A stretch of 64,000 nt of DNA from Arthrobacter sp. MA-N2 (GTDB lineage: Bacteria; Actinomycetota; Actinomycetes; Actinomycetales; Micrococcaceae). Both the position numbers and the translations under genes were made by a program. Positions within the stretch are counted from its first letter, which is position 1. The number at the start of each line of letters is the position of its first letter. Where the stretch lies: the NCBI RefSeq assembly GCF_000517125.1, contig NZ_KI912155.1, positions 683,707 to 747,706 of the forward strand, written 5' to 3'. Below the pieces are notes generated by a model that saw nothing but the letters and a program-made list of their open reading frames with translations, was not told the origin of the DNA and made no database searches. Below are positions 18,922 through 27,093 of the stretch, piece after piece.

Positions 18922-20286
18922 CTAGGAGTTGGCCTTGATGGCCGTTGCCAGGACCTCGAGGCCGTCAAGGAGCAGTTCGTCGCTGATGACCAGCGGCGGC
19001 AGCAAGCGGATCACGTTGCCGTAGGTACCGCAGGTCAGGATGATGACGCCTTCCTGAAGACACGCAGCCGCAACTGCCTTGGTCAATTCCGCGTTCGGTT
19101 CCTTGGAACCGGCCTGCACCAGTTCGATCGCCAGCATGGCACCGCGCCCACGGACGTCGCCGATGACCGCACCTGCGGAAGGATCAACCGCGAGTTCACG
19201 CAAGCGACCGAGTGCGATTTCCTCGATGTGGCGAGCTCGGGCGTTGAGGTCGTGCTGTTCCATGGTGCCGATGGCAGCCAGAGCTGCGGCACAAGCAACC
19301 GGGTTGCCACCGTAGGTGCCGCCGAGGCCGCCCGGGTGGACGGCGTCGAGCAGCTCTGCGCGGCCTGTGATGGCGGACAGCGGGAGGCCGCCGGCAATGC
19401 CTTTTGCCATGGTGATGATGTCGGGGACAACACCTTCGTGGTTGACGGCGAACCATTCGCCGGTCCGGCAGAAACCGGACTGGACCTCGTCTGCAATGAA
19501 GACAATGCCCTTTTCCTTGGCCCAGGCGGACAGTGCCGGCAGGAAACCAACGGCTGGGACAATGAAGCCGCCCTCGCCCTGGATCGGTTCGATGATGATC
19601 GCGGCAACCTGCTCGCCACCGATCTGCTTCTCGATCATGGTGATGGCGCGCTTGGCGGCTTCGGCGCCCGTGATCTCGGGGTTTTCCTCGCGGAACGGGT
19701 AGCTCATCGGCATGCGGTAGACCTCGGGCGCGAACGGGCCGAAATTGGTCTTGTACGGCATGGCCTTGGCGGTGAGCGCCATGGTCAGGTTGGTGCGGCC
19801 GTGGTAGGCGTGGTCGAAAGCGACGACGGCGTCACGGCCGGTTGCCAGGCGTGCCACCTTGACGGCGTTCTCCACGGCTTCGGCACCCGAGTTGAACAGC
19901 ACGGTGCGCTTCTCGTGGTCGCCTGGGGTGAGTCGGTTCAGCTGCTCGGCCACGGCAACGTAGCCCTCGTAAGGGGTGACCATGAAGCACGTGTGGGTGA
20001 AGTGCGCTGCAGCGTCCTGGACGGCGGCGACGACGGCGGGGTCCGAGGCGCCGACGCTCGTCACGGCGATGCCCGAGCCGAGGTCGATGAAGGAGTTGCC
20101 GTCAACGTCGCGGATGATGCCGCCGTCGGCGTCCTCAACGTAGACCGGGACGCCCGAGGAGACTCCGGCGGCGACGACGGCTGAGCGGCGCTCGTTCAGG
20201 GCCTGGGACTTGGGGCCGGGGAAGACTCCGGTGATGTTGCGCTTCTGGTCCAGGCGGTAGGTGATTTCATGTGCTGTTGCGGTCAT
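18922..20286 (-). CDS. gabT: 4-aminobutyrate aminotransferase
   Basis: A 454-residue class-III PLP aminotransferase converting GABA and 2-oxoglutarate to succinate semialdehyde and glutamate. The PLP lysine is Lys295 in ITMAKGIAGG and the cofactor-binding Asp266 lies in FIADEVQSGF; the phosphate-binding NSGAEAVENAVK block is present. It is second in a two-gene operon, 45 bp after the aldehyde dehydrogenase, and is probably controlled by the divergent PucR-type regulator. Confidence 0.93.
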   Translation of the reverse strand: MTATAHEITYRLDQKRNITGVFPGPKSQALNERRSAVVAAGVSSGVPVYVEDADGGIIRDVDGNSFIDLGSGIAVTSVGASDPAVVAAVQDAAAHFTHTCFMVTPYEGYVAVAEQLNRLTPGDHEKRTVLFNSGAEAVENAVKVARLATGRDAVVAFDHAYHGRTNLTMALTAKAMPYKTNFGPFAPEVYRMPMSYPFREENPEITGAEAAKRAITMIEKQIGGEQVAAIIIEPIQGEGGFIVPAVGFLPALSAWAKEKGIVFIADEVQSGFCRTGEWFAVNHEGVVPDIITMAKGIAGGLPLSAITGRAELLDAVHPGGLGGTYGGNPVACAAALAAIGTMEQHDLNARARHIEEIALGRLRELAVDPSAGAVIGDVRGRGAMLAIELVQAGSKEPNAELTKAVAAACLQEGVIILTCGTYGNVIRLLPPLVISDELLLDGLEVLATAIKANS

Positions 20287-20331
20287 GATAGTTCTTTCTT
20301 TCTAGCGAATGCGTGCAGGTGGGTCCAGGAG

Positions 20332-21762
20332 TCAGGCATCAAGTGCGGACATGACGTGCTTGATGCGCGTGTAGTCCTCGACGCCGTACATGGACAGGTC
20401 CTTGCCGTAGCCGGACTGTTTGAAGCCGCCGTGCGGCATCTCAGCGGTCAGCAGGATGTGGGTGTTGATCCAGACCGCGCCGAAGTCCAGGTCGCGGCTC
20501 ATCCGCATGGCGGTGCCGTGGTCCGTGGTCCAGACGCTGGATGCGAGGGCGTATTCGACGTCGTTGGCCAGCTCGAGTGCCTCGGCCTCGGTGGTGAACT
20601 TCTGGACGGTAATGACGGGGCCGAAGGTTTCCTTCTGGACGACGTCGTCTGTCTGCTTGGCGCCGGTGATGATAGTGGGCTCGAAGAAGAAGCCCTTGTC
20701 ACCTGCGCGGTGGCCGCCGGTTTCGATCTTGCAGTTGGCCGGCAGGTGCTCCACTACCGAGTTCACGGCGTTGAAGTGGTTCACGTTGTTGAGCGGGCCG
20801 AAGTAGTTTTCGTCGTCGTTCTGCGAACCTGTGTGCAGCGTCTTGGTGTGCTCCACCATGGCGGAAACCATGTCGTCATGGATGGAATCTTCGATCAGCA
20901 CGCGGGTGATGGCCGTGCAGTCCTGGCCGGCGTTGAAGAACGCGAATTCGGCGATTGCCGCTGCGCTCTTCTTGATGTCGGCGTCCTTGAAGACGATGGC
21001 CGGGGCCTTGCCGCCGAGTTCCAGGTGGGCACGCTTGAGGCCTTTGGCCGCGCCAGTGGCCACGGCGATGCCGGCGCGGACGGAGCCGGTGATGGAGACG
21101 AGGCCCGGCACCTTGTGCTCAACCATCATGGCGCCGGTGCCCGCGTTGCCGAGGACAACATTGAGCACGCCGGCCGGGAAGATTTCCCCTGCCAGCCGGG
21201 CCAGGACCAAGGTGGATTCCGGAGTGGTGTCAGAAGGCTTGAGCACCACGGTGTTGCCCGCGGCAAGGGCGGGACCGATCTTCCAGATGCCCATGAGGAA
21301 CGGGTAGTTCCATGGTGCAACCTGGGCGACGACGCCGATCGGTTCGCGGCGGACGTACGAGGTGTGGCCCTCGAAGTACTCGCCTGCGGACTTGCCTTCC
21401 ATGATGCGCGCGGCGCCGGCGAAGAAGCGGAGCTGGTCTGCACCGGCGGCAACTTCCTCGGATGCGATGAGGGCGCGGACCTGGCCGGTGTTGCGGTGCT
21501 GTGCCTCAACGAGCTCGTCGCTATTGGCTTCGATGGCATCGGCGAGCTTGAGCAGCATGAGCTGGCGCTGGCCAGGCGTGACATGCTTCCAAGACTTGAA
21601 GGCTTCTTTCGCAGCGTTCATGGCAGCATCTACGTCGGCTGCCGTAGAGATCGGCGCATGAGCGACAATCTCCCCGTTGGTGGGGTTCACGATGTCGAGC
21701 AGTTCGGTTCCTGCCGGCGTGACGAACTCGCCGTTGATGAAGTTCTGCAAGGTTTGGACCAC
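20332..21762 (-). CDS. Gamma-aminobutyraldehyde dehydrogenase (PatD-like)
   Basis: A 476-residue NAD-dependent aldehyde dehydrogenase with catalytic Glu248 (LELGGKAP) and Cys282 (NAGQDCTA). The NAGQDC context and the C-terminal SGYGKDLSMYGVEDYTRIKHVM block fit aminobutyraldehyde dehydrogenases of putrescine degradation rather than a true GabD. GTG 21762 follows AAAGAGG with 9-nt spacing and is preferred over an upstream TTG. With gabT it forms putrescine-to-succinate-semialdehyde steps; succinate-semialdehyde dehydrogenase is not in the window. Confidence 0.88.
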   Translation of the reverse strand: MVQTLQNFINGEFVTPAGTELLDIVNPTNGEIVAHAPISTAADVDAAMNAAKEAFKSWKHVTPGQRQLMLLKLADAIEANSDELVEAQHRNTGQVRALIASEEVAAGADQLRFFAGAARIMEGKSAGEYFEGHTSYVRREPIGVVAQVAPWNYPFLMGIWKIGPALAAGNTVVLKPSDTTPESTLVLARLAGEIFPAGVLNVVLGNAGTGAMMVEHKVPGLVSITGSVRAGIAVATGAAKGLKRAHLELGGKAPAIVFKDADIKKSAAAIAEFAFFNAGQDCTAITRVLIEDSIHDDMVSAMVEHTKTLHTGSQNDDENYFGPLNNVNHFNAVNSVVEHLPANCKIETGGHRAGDKGFFFEPTIITGAKQTDDVVQKETFGPVITVQKFTTEAEALELANDVEYALASSVWTTDHGTAMRMSRDLDFGAVWINTHILLTAEMPHGGFKQSGYGKDLSMYGVEDYTRIKHVMSALDA

Positions 21763-21810
21763 GGTGTACAACCTCTTTCAGTGTCTAGGTATTGGTTGCA
21801 GCTGCTCCGA

Positions 21811-21843
21811 GCCTATGCCAGCACCCCGTGGGGCGGAATAGGC
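21811..21843. promoter_or_regulatory. Inverted repeat in the gab/pucR divergent region
   Basis: GCCTAT and ATAGGC flank an inner CCCC-GT-GGGG, forming an interrupted 33-bp palindrome between the two divergent genes. This is a candidate operator for the PucR-type regulator encoded on the plus strand. Confidence 0.4.
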
Positions 21844-21905
21844 AGATGCACACCCTGCACACGCCAGCTTCGTGCGAATGACCAGTGCCGGGATATCCTT
21901 TCTGG

Positions 21906-23348
21906 ATGGCAATGTCTCTCGCCGCGCTCGTCGGTGTCCCCTCTCTTCGGTTACGCAAAGCCGGCCTCGCGGAAACCACCTGGAACGAAGATATCCGCTG
22001 GGTGGCCGTGACCGAGCAGGAAGATCCGCAACGGTTCCTCAATGGCGGCGAACTGATCCTGACTACGGGACTCCGGCTGAACGGCGCAGCGGAACAACGT
22101 CGCTTTGTGCGCCAGGTCCAGCGCGCCGGGGCCGTTGGCATCGGCTTCGGCACAGGCCTGACCCATGATTCCGTGCCTTCGGCCCTGGTTGCCGAGGCGA
22201 ACCGCTGGGGCCTGCCCTTGGTGGAAGTCCCGTACGAGACCCCCTTCATCGCCATCGGTAAACTCGTCGCGGATTCACAGTCCGCCGACCACTACTCCAA
22301 GTTGGAGCGCCTCATCGCCGGGCACCAGATCCTGGCCCGGGCCCTGTTGACCGGTGGCGGTCTGGGAGAGTTGCTCAAGCAGTTGGGCAGCATGCTCCGG
22401 ACCGACATCGCGCTTACGCAGTTCAGCGCCCAGCTCTACAACAGCGTGGCCGGCAACCCCGCGCCGACGGCCGACGATTGGGCCTCCTTCCCTATCCCGA
22501 CCGGCCGCCGCGACGCCTGCACCCTGTGGATCAAGGAACCCTTCGGTGACACCGGGATTGTCGGTTATGCGCAGAACCTGATCAGCGTGGAGCTCAACAA
22601 CATGGTCAAGCAACGCCAGAGCCAGCGGGCACTCGCCGGCCAGGTGCTGGACGACGTCATCCACGGAACGCTGGACACGGTCGAGGCCGCCCGCCGCCTG
22701 GCCGGCGTCGGAATCAACAGCACCCGCAAGAACGTGGTGCTGCTGGTGGTTTCCGCGGCCCATCACAAACAACTCAGCAGCACCTCGCTACCGCAGTCCC
22801 TCGACGCCGGGGTGACCGCCGTCGTCGGGAAGGATCTGGTGACGGTGGTGCCCGACGACGGCAGTTCCGCGAGCGCGCTCGCCAAAGACCTCAGCGATCA
22901 TCTTTTGGAAGCCGGGATCCACGCGATGATCGGTATCGGCGGCGCCTACACCAAGCCGAACGGCGTGCGCTGGAGCTACTTTGAAGCGCGCGACGCCGTA
23001 GCCCACGGGCTGCCGGTCAACGAGCCCGAAAGGCTCAGCCTGACATCGCTGTTGCTAGCAAGCGAAGACGTGCCGCTCGCCGACATGGCCAGTGAAGCCC
23101 TCACTCCCCTGCGCAAGTTCGACGCCGCCCACGGCTCCGAACTCGTTTCGACCCTGGAAAGCTACCTCAACCACAATGGTTCCGTGGCCGCCGTCGCCGA
23201 AGACCTGACCTTGCACCGCAACACGGTGCGGTACCGTCTGGCTCAAATCACGGACCTGACCGGCTACGACCCGGCCCAGACTGCGGACCGGGTGCAGTTG
23301 TGGCTTGCCTTGGCGGTGCAGCGACTCGGATCGCGCACCCTGCGCTGA
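21906..23348 (+). CDS. PucR/CdaR-family transcriptional regulator of the gab genes
   Basis: About 480 residues. The N-terminal PucR sensor domain (VPSLRLRKAGLAETTWNEDIRWVAVTEQEDPQRFLNGGELILTTG pattern), a middle GGDEF-like CdaR region and a C-terminal HTH_30 domain (YLNHNGSVAAVAEDLTLHRNTVRYRLAQI) are all recognisable. ATG 21906 is taken as start, with ATG 21912 possible. It is divergent from the GABA genes; PucR-type regulators control GABA use in related actinobacteria, so it is probably the activator of this operon. Confidence 0.88.
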   Translation: MAMSLAALVGVPSLRLRKAGLAETTWNEDIRWVAVTEQEDPQRFLNGGELILTTGLRLNGAAEQRRFVRQVQRAGAVGIGFGTGLTHDSVPSALVAEANRWGLPLVEVPYETPFIAIGKLVADSQSADHYSKLERLIAGHQILARALLTGGGLGELLKQLGSMLRTDIALTQFSAQLYNSVAGNPAPTADDWASFPIPTGRRDACTLWIKEPFGDTGIVGYAQNLISVELNNMVKQRQSQRALAGQVLDDVIHGTLDTVEAARRLAGVGINSTRKNVVLLVVSAAHHKQLSSTSLPQSLDAGVTAVVGKDLVTVVPDDGSSASALAKDLSDHLLEAGIHAMIGIGGAYTKPNGVRWSYFEARDAVAHGLPVNEPERLSLTSLLLASEDVPLADMASEALTPLRKFDAAHGSELVSTLESYLNHNGSVAAVAEDLTLHRNTVRYRLAQITDLTGYDPAQTADRVQLWLALAVQRLGSRTLR

Positions 23349-23453
23349 CATAGGCTGCCCAGAACCATGTTCCTGACTGTCGTGAGACTGCCAGCGCCTG
23401 AACTCAGGCCCGGAGATTTTCGCCACAAAACTTCCGGCACCAAACATCAAACG

Positions 23454-23466
23454 TCTAACCTTTAGA
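23454..23466 (+). promoter_or_regulatory. Small palindrome just before the MFS start codon
   Basis: TCTAA-CCT-TTAGA is a perfect inverted repeat two bases upstream of the MFS start. FadR-type regulators bind short palindromes of about this size, and the regulator gene is the second in this operon, so autoregulation is possible. Confidence 0.35.
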
Positions 23467-23467
23467 T

Positions 23468-24733
23468 ATGGCTTCAACTCACCCGGTACCCCACGCCCTG
23501 GAAGCAACCCCTCTGCCGGTCAGCGGCGGAACGGTAGCACCCAAATCCCGCATGGTCGCCGTCGTCGGGATCATCGCCGTCACCCTGATCGGCCTGAACC
23601 TCCGCGCCGGCATCACCAGCGCGGCGGCATTGTTCCATGATCTGCAAGCCTTCCTCGGTTACGGGGCGCTCGTGGCGTCCATTCTTCCGTCCATCCCCCT
23701 GCTGTGTTTCGCCGTCGCGGGTCTGGGCACTTCCTGGTTGTCGCGCCGGATCGGCGTCGAAAAGTCGATCTTCGTGGCGCTGGCGATGTTGGCTGCCGGG
23801 CTTCTGGTCCGCAGCATCCCCGCAACCGGCGCCCTCCTCGCCGGAACAGTGCTGGCGATGTCCGGCCTGGCGGTGTGCAACGTGGCCATGCCGTCGTACA
23901 TCCGTGAACACTACGCGGCAAAGACGTCCATGATGACCGGGCTGTACACCTTCACGATGTCCGGTGGTGCGACCTTCGCCGCCGCAGTCAGCGTGCCCCT
24001 TGCCGAGCAACTGGGCTCGCCGTCGATGGGCCTGGCCGCTTGGGGCATCCTTGGCGTCGCCGCGCTTCTTGGCTTCCTGCCGATGGTCCTCCACACCCAT
24101 CGCACTTCCCGCGCTGCCAAGCAAGAGCACATCTCCATGTGGCCGCTCCTGCGCACCCGGCTGGGATTCCTGATCACCGCCATCTTCACGCTGCAGGCCT
24201 TCCTTGCTTATGCCGTGATGAGCTGGTTTGCCTACATTCTGACCAGCCAAGGGCTCAGCGCTTCCGAGAGTGGCCTGCAGTTCGGACTGATGCAGCTGGT
24301 CTCCGTGGCTGGCGGCATGATTCTGCTGGTCATCGGCTCGCGGCCTCGCATGATGCGGCCTGCCCTGTACCTAGGCAGCGGGACCACTCTGGTGGGCATA
24401 CCCGCAATGCTGTTGCTGCCGACGTCGTTCGCTGCGGTTCCCGCCGTGCTGTTCGGTTTCGGACTGGGCATCTTTCCGCTGGTGCTGGTGATCATCAGCC
24501 GCAGCGGGCGCACGACGGCGGAGACCACCGCCATGTCCACCGTCGCCCAGTCCGTGGGCTACTTGATTGCGGCCTTGGGGCCTTTCGGGATGGGCCTGCT
24601 CCACAGTGCTACCGGCGCTTGGACCCTCCCGCTGACTCTCTTGGCGGCCGTAGCCGTCGCCCTCATCGTGACGTGCCACCTGTTGACCAGCAAACGCACG
24701 CCGCTCAAGGCAGGACCGAGGGCCGTCGCATGA
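23468..24733 (+). CDS. MFS transporter, CynX/NimT-like
   Basis: A 421-residue 12-segment major facilitator protein. The first membrane segment carries the CynX/NimT pattern (VTLIGLNLRAGITSAAALF) and the middle has VCNVAMPSYIREHYA. Family members move cyanate, nitroimidazole-like or other small anions; the substrate here is unknown. Its stop overlaps the start of the FadR-type regulator (ATGA), a pairing frequent in actinobacteria, so the regulator probably senses the transported compound. Confidence 0.85.
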   Translation: MASTHPVPHALEATPLPVSGGTVAPKSRMVAVVGIIAVTLIGLNLRAGITSAAALFHDLQAFLGYGALVASILPSIPLLCFAVAGLGTSWLSRRIGVEKSIFVALAMLAAGLLVRSIPATGALLAGTVLAMSGLAVCNVAMPSYIREHYAAKTSMMTGLYTFTMSGGATFAAAVSVPLAEQLGSPSMGLAAWGILGVAALLGFLPMVLHTHRTSRAAKQEHISMWPLLRTRLGFLITAIFTLQAFLAYAVMSWFAYILTSQGLSASESGLQFGLMQLVSVAGGMILLVIGSRPRMMRPALYLGSGTTLVGIPAMLLLPTSFAAVPAVLFGFGLGIFPLVLVIISRSGRTTAETTAMSTVAQSVGYLIAALGPFGMGLLHSATGAWTLPLTLLAAVAVALIVTCHLLTSKRTPLKAGPRAVA

Positions 24734-25410
24734 GCCTGACGCCTTCGCACCGTCCCGCCCTGGCCGAGGAAGTCACCGGGCAACTGCGGGGCATGATCCA
24801 GTCCGGAGAGTGGCCGCTGCAGGAGAAGATTCCGGCCGAGCCGGAGCTCATGGCCTCGCTCGGCGTCTCGCGAGGCACCCTGCGCGAAGCCATCAAGGCC
24901 CTGGCACACAGCGGAATGCTCGAGGTCCGCCGCGGTGATGGCACGTATGTCCGGGCCACCAGCGAGATCTTCGGCGCGGCTCAGCGGATGTACAAGGAAC
25001 ACACGCAGGAGCACGTGGTCGAGGTCCGCGTGGGGCTCGACACCCAGGCCGCCCGGCTGGCCACGAAGCACGCTACGGCCGACGATATCGCCGCCATGCG
25101 GGCCCTTCTCCAAGAACGCAACGACGCATGGCTCGCGGGCGACTACCCCGCGTGGGCCCGAGCGGACTGGGACTTCCACGAACGGGTGGCGCTGGCGTCG
25201 GGCAACCCATTGCTGCACGAGTTGTACGTGTCCTTCGGCGGGGTATTCCATGACGATCTCCTCCGCCAGCAGCGCAGGTCCGGCTTCAACGGCATCCCCC
25301 ACGAAGGCCACGGCGAGCTCGCCGACGCCATCGAGGCGCGCGACGAGGCTGCCGCCGTCGCGAGCGTCTACCGAAACCTGGACTTCGCAGCGGACTGGCT
25401 CACCAACTAA
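24730..25410 (+). CDS. GntR/FadR-family transcriptional regulator
   Basis: A 226-residue regulator. The N-terminal winged helix is clear (EEVTGQLRGMIQSGEWPLQEKIPAEPELMASLGVSRGTLREAIKAL), followed by an all-helical FCD effector domain with the metal-ligand pattern DWDFHERVA. The ATG at 24730 overlaps the MFS stop by four bases; an open frame extending far upstream is a shadow of the MFS gene. Likely represses its own operon. Confidence 0.9.
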   Translation: MSLTPSHRPALAEEVTGQLRGMIQSGEWPLQEKIPAEPELMASLGVSRGTLREAIKALAHSGMLEVRRGDGTYVRATSEIFGAAQRMYKEHTQEHVVEVRVGLDTQAARLATKHATADDIAAMRALLQERNDAWLAGDYPAWARADWDFHERVALASGNPLLHELYVSFGGVFHDDLLRQQRRSGFNGIPHEGHGELADAIEARDEAAAVASVYRNLDFAADWLTN

Positions 25411-25536
25411 CGCTCCCTCAGCTATACGCCCAAAACCGGGGACGCTCGCTCAGCTATGTCCGCCTTCTTCCGGACGCCCCCTCTTCGTCAAGCTGGTTGT
25501 GAGTCATTCATTAGCTGTTGATTGAAGGAGCCGGCG

Positions 25537-25941
25537 GTGCCCGTTGATAACAAGGGTTTTACGCGTGAAGAGATCCGTGAGTTCATGCATGAGTATTATT
25601 TGCAGCCGCACGGGACGAGGAAGGAGTGGCTTGCCTCGACGCCCATTTCCGACTGGACGTTCCGCAGGTGGCGCAAGATGTTGGTCCAGGGCGATATCGA
25701 CCGTGGTCTGATTCCGCGGGAGCATGGAGGCATGGCCCCTACAAATCGTGAGCTCTCCGCGTTTGAAAAAGCACGCTCGAAGGAAATGGCTGCCCACCGT
25801 GCCGAAGTCGAAAAACTCCAGAAGCGGGTGCAGGAGCTGGAGGATACGAATTCCGCGCTGGGAAAAGCTATCGGGCTCTTGCACGAGTTGAGCGTGCCCG
25901 AGCCCGATACAACCCAGACGAGCGCTCAGAAGGATTCGTAG
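25537..25941 (+). CDS. IS transposase OrfA (copy 1)
   Basis: 134 residues from GTG 25537, which follows AAGGAG. The N-terminal half looks like a helix-turn-helix (TREEIREFMHEYY…STPISDWTFRRWRKM); the C-terminal half is a coiled coil (KEMAAHRAEVEKLQKRVQELE), like the leucine zipper of IS3-family OrfA. The orfB frame is -1 relative to it and open upstream through the orfA stop, so a -1 frameshift product OrfAB is possible, though I see no obvious slippery run. Confidence 0.85.
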   Translation: MPVDNKGFTREEIREFMHEYYLQPHGTRKEWLASTPISDWTFRRWRKMLVQGDIDRGLIPREHGGMAPTNRELSAFEKARSKEMAAHRAEVEKLQKRVQELEDTNSALGKAIGLLHELSVPEPDTTQTSAQKDS

Positions 25942-25973
25942 CGGCCGAGAACAGTCTTGTCCTGGCGCTGCAT

Positions 25974-26972
25974 GTGATCACCGGCTCCCAGCGGACAGCG
26001 CTCGTGCTTGCGGGCGTGTCGCGCGGGACCTGGCATTACCGGTTCAATCCCCGTCCGGCGGTGCAGGACCCGATCCACCAGGTTGACCGGGCCTACGAAT
26101 GCCGGATCAGCTCCGCGCATCAGGAGCGGATCCTGGGGTTCATCCTGGCCGGTTGGGGGAAGGGCAACTCTGTTGACCATTCCTTCGCCACAGCCTGGGA
26201 CGACGGCGTGCTGCTCGCTTCCAACCGCACCTGGTGGCGGATCGCGGCAGGGTACGAGGATCAGCTGGCCCGCCCAACCTTCCCGCGCAAGCGTGGCGGC
26301 AAGCGGGGTTCCGCTCAGAAGCCGGTGCTCAAGGCGACCGGACCTTGCCAGGTCTGGTCCTGGGACATCTCCGACGTCTATTCCAAGTGGCAGGGGAAGG
26401 TTTTCAAGGTGTACTCCATCATGGACATCTTCTCCCGGGAGATCGTCGGCTGGCGGGTGGAGGAACGCGAGTCCGACCACCTCGCCGCGGACATGTTCGA
26501 GACAGCCATCGCCCGGCACGGCGCCCCGGACATCGTGCATGCCGATTCAGGCCCGGCCATGAAATCAAACCTGCTCCGTGAGACCCTCACCGCCCACGGT
26601 GTGGAACTGTCCCATAACCGCCCGTACGTCTCCAACGACAATCCCTTCTCGGAGTCAGGGTTTCGCACGATGAAATACCGGCCCGGCTACCCCCGCACCT
26701 TTGACGATCTCGAGGCCGCGAGGGAGTACCTCACCGGCTATGTGCACTGGTACAGCACCGATCACAAACACTCCGGCATCGCACTGTTCTCACCCTCACA
26801 AGTCCACAACGGCTCGTGGAAAGAACTCTGGGACAAACGAGACAAAGTCCACCAGGACTACTACGAACGACACCCAGAAAGATTCCGCCAACGACCCACC
26901 ACACCGGCCCCCGCCCAACACGTCGGGATCAACCTGCCCGAGACCAAAACACCCCAAAAACTAGCCCAGTGA
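25974..26972 (+). CDS. IS transposase OrfB, DDE integrase core (copy 1)
   Basis: 332 residues from GTG 25974. An N-terminal HTH_21-like segment (GVSRGTWHYRFNPR) is followed by an rve integrase core with the DDE triad: Asp in WSWDISDVY, Asp in VHADSGPAM and Glu in NPFSESGFRTMKY. The frame is intact, so the element should be able to move. Identical in protein sequence to the copy at 55313-56311. Confidence 0.92.
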   Translation: MITGSQRTALVLAGVSRGTWHYRFNPRPAVQDPIHQVDRAYECRISSAHQERILGFILAGWGKGNSVDHSFATAWDDGVLLASNRTWWRIAAGYEDQLARPTFPRKRGGKRGSAQKPVLKATGPCQVWSWDISDVYSKWQGKVFKVYSIMDIFSREIVGWRVEERESDHLAADMFETAIARHGAPDIVHADSGPAMKSNLLRETLTAHGVELSHNRPYVSNDNPFSESGFRTMKYRPGYPRTFDDLEAAREYLTGYVHWYSTDHKHSGIALFSPSQVHNGSWKELWDKRDKVHQDYYERHPERFRQRPTTPAPAQHVGINLPETKTPQKLAQ

Positions 26973-27093
26973 CTCCACACAGCTTGACAATTTTCGGCCC
27001 GCTCACTTATACGCCCAAAACCGGGGACGCCCGCTCACTTCAGGTGAGCGAGGGTCAGCGGGAAACACCCCATAGCTGAGCGAGGGGCGGGGG

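Larger units (their letters stand above)
25479..26997 (+). mobile_element. IS3-like insertion sequence, copy 1 (1,519 bp)
   Basis: Ends were set by comparing with the second copy. The left end begins CCCTCTTCGTCAAGCTG, and the right end in reverse complement begins CCGAAAATTGTCAAGCTG, sharing GTCAAGCTG. The empty site can be restored exactly if a 2-bp CC is duplicated (25477-25478 and 26998-26999); the boundaries could shift by 1-2 bp. Two genes, orfA and orfB, are in the same orientation. It sits inside a 32-bp repeat unit and breaks no gene. Confidence 0.9.
25411..27085. repeat. 32-bp-period tandem/inverted repeat locus 1, interrupted by the IS
   Basis: Without the IS, three consecutive 32-bp units read forward (25421-25452; 25453-25478 joined to 27000-27005; 27006-27037), each ending in (C/T)CGCTCA after GGACGC. 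A half unit precedes them at 25411. A hairpin CGCTCAC-TTCAG-GTGAGCG (27032-27050) turns the array round, then one full 32-bp unit (27045-27076) and a partial one read in reverse. The locus lies between the convergent FadR and persulfide dioxygenase genes. Confidence 0.8.

Noticed and set aside
20269..22011. A 580-codon plus-strand frame across the aminobutyraldehyde dehydrogenase
   Set aside because: Antisense shadow; no recognisable domains and it runs through the divergent promoter region.
25522..25536. TTG start for OrfA five codons upstream
   Set aside because: GTG 25537 has AAGGAG at suitable spacing, whereas the TTG has none.
25411..27085. CRISPR-like array because of regular 32-bp repeats
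   Set aside because: There are no unique spacers of constant length between conserved repeats, the units change orientation, and no cas gene is present.
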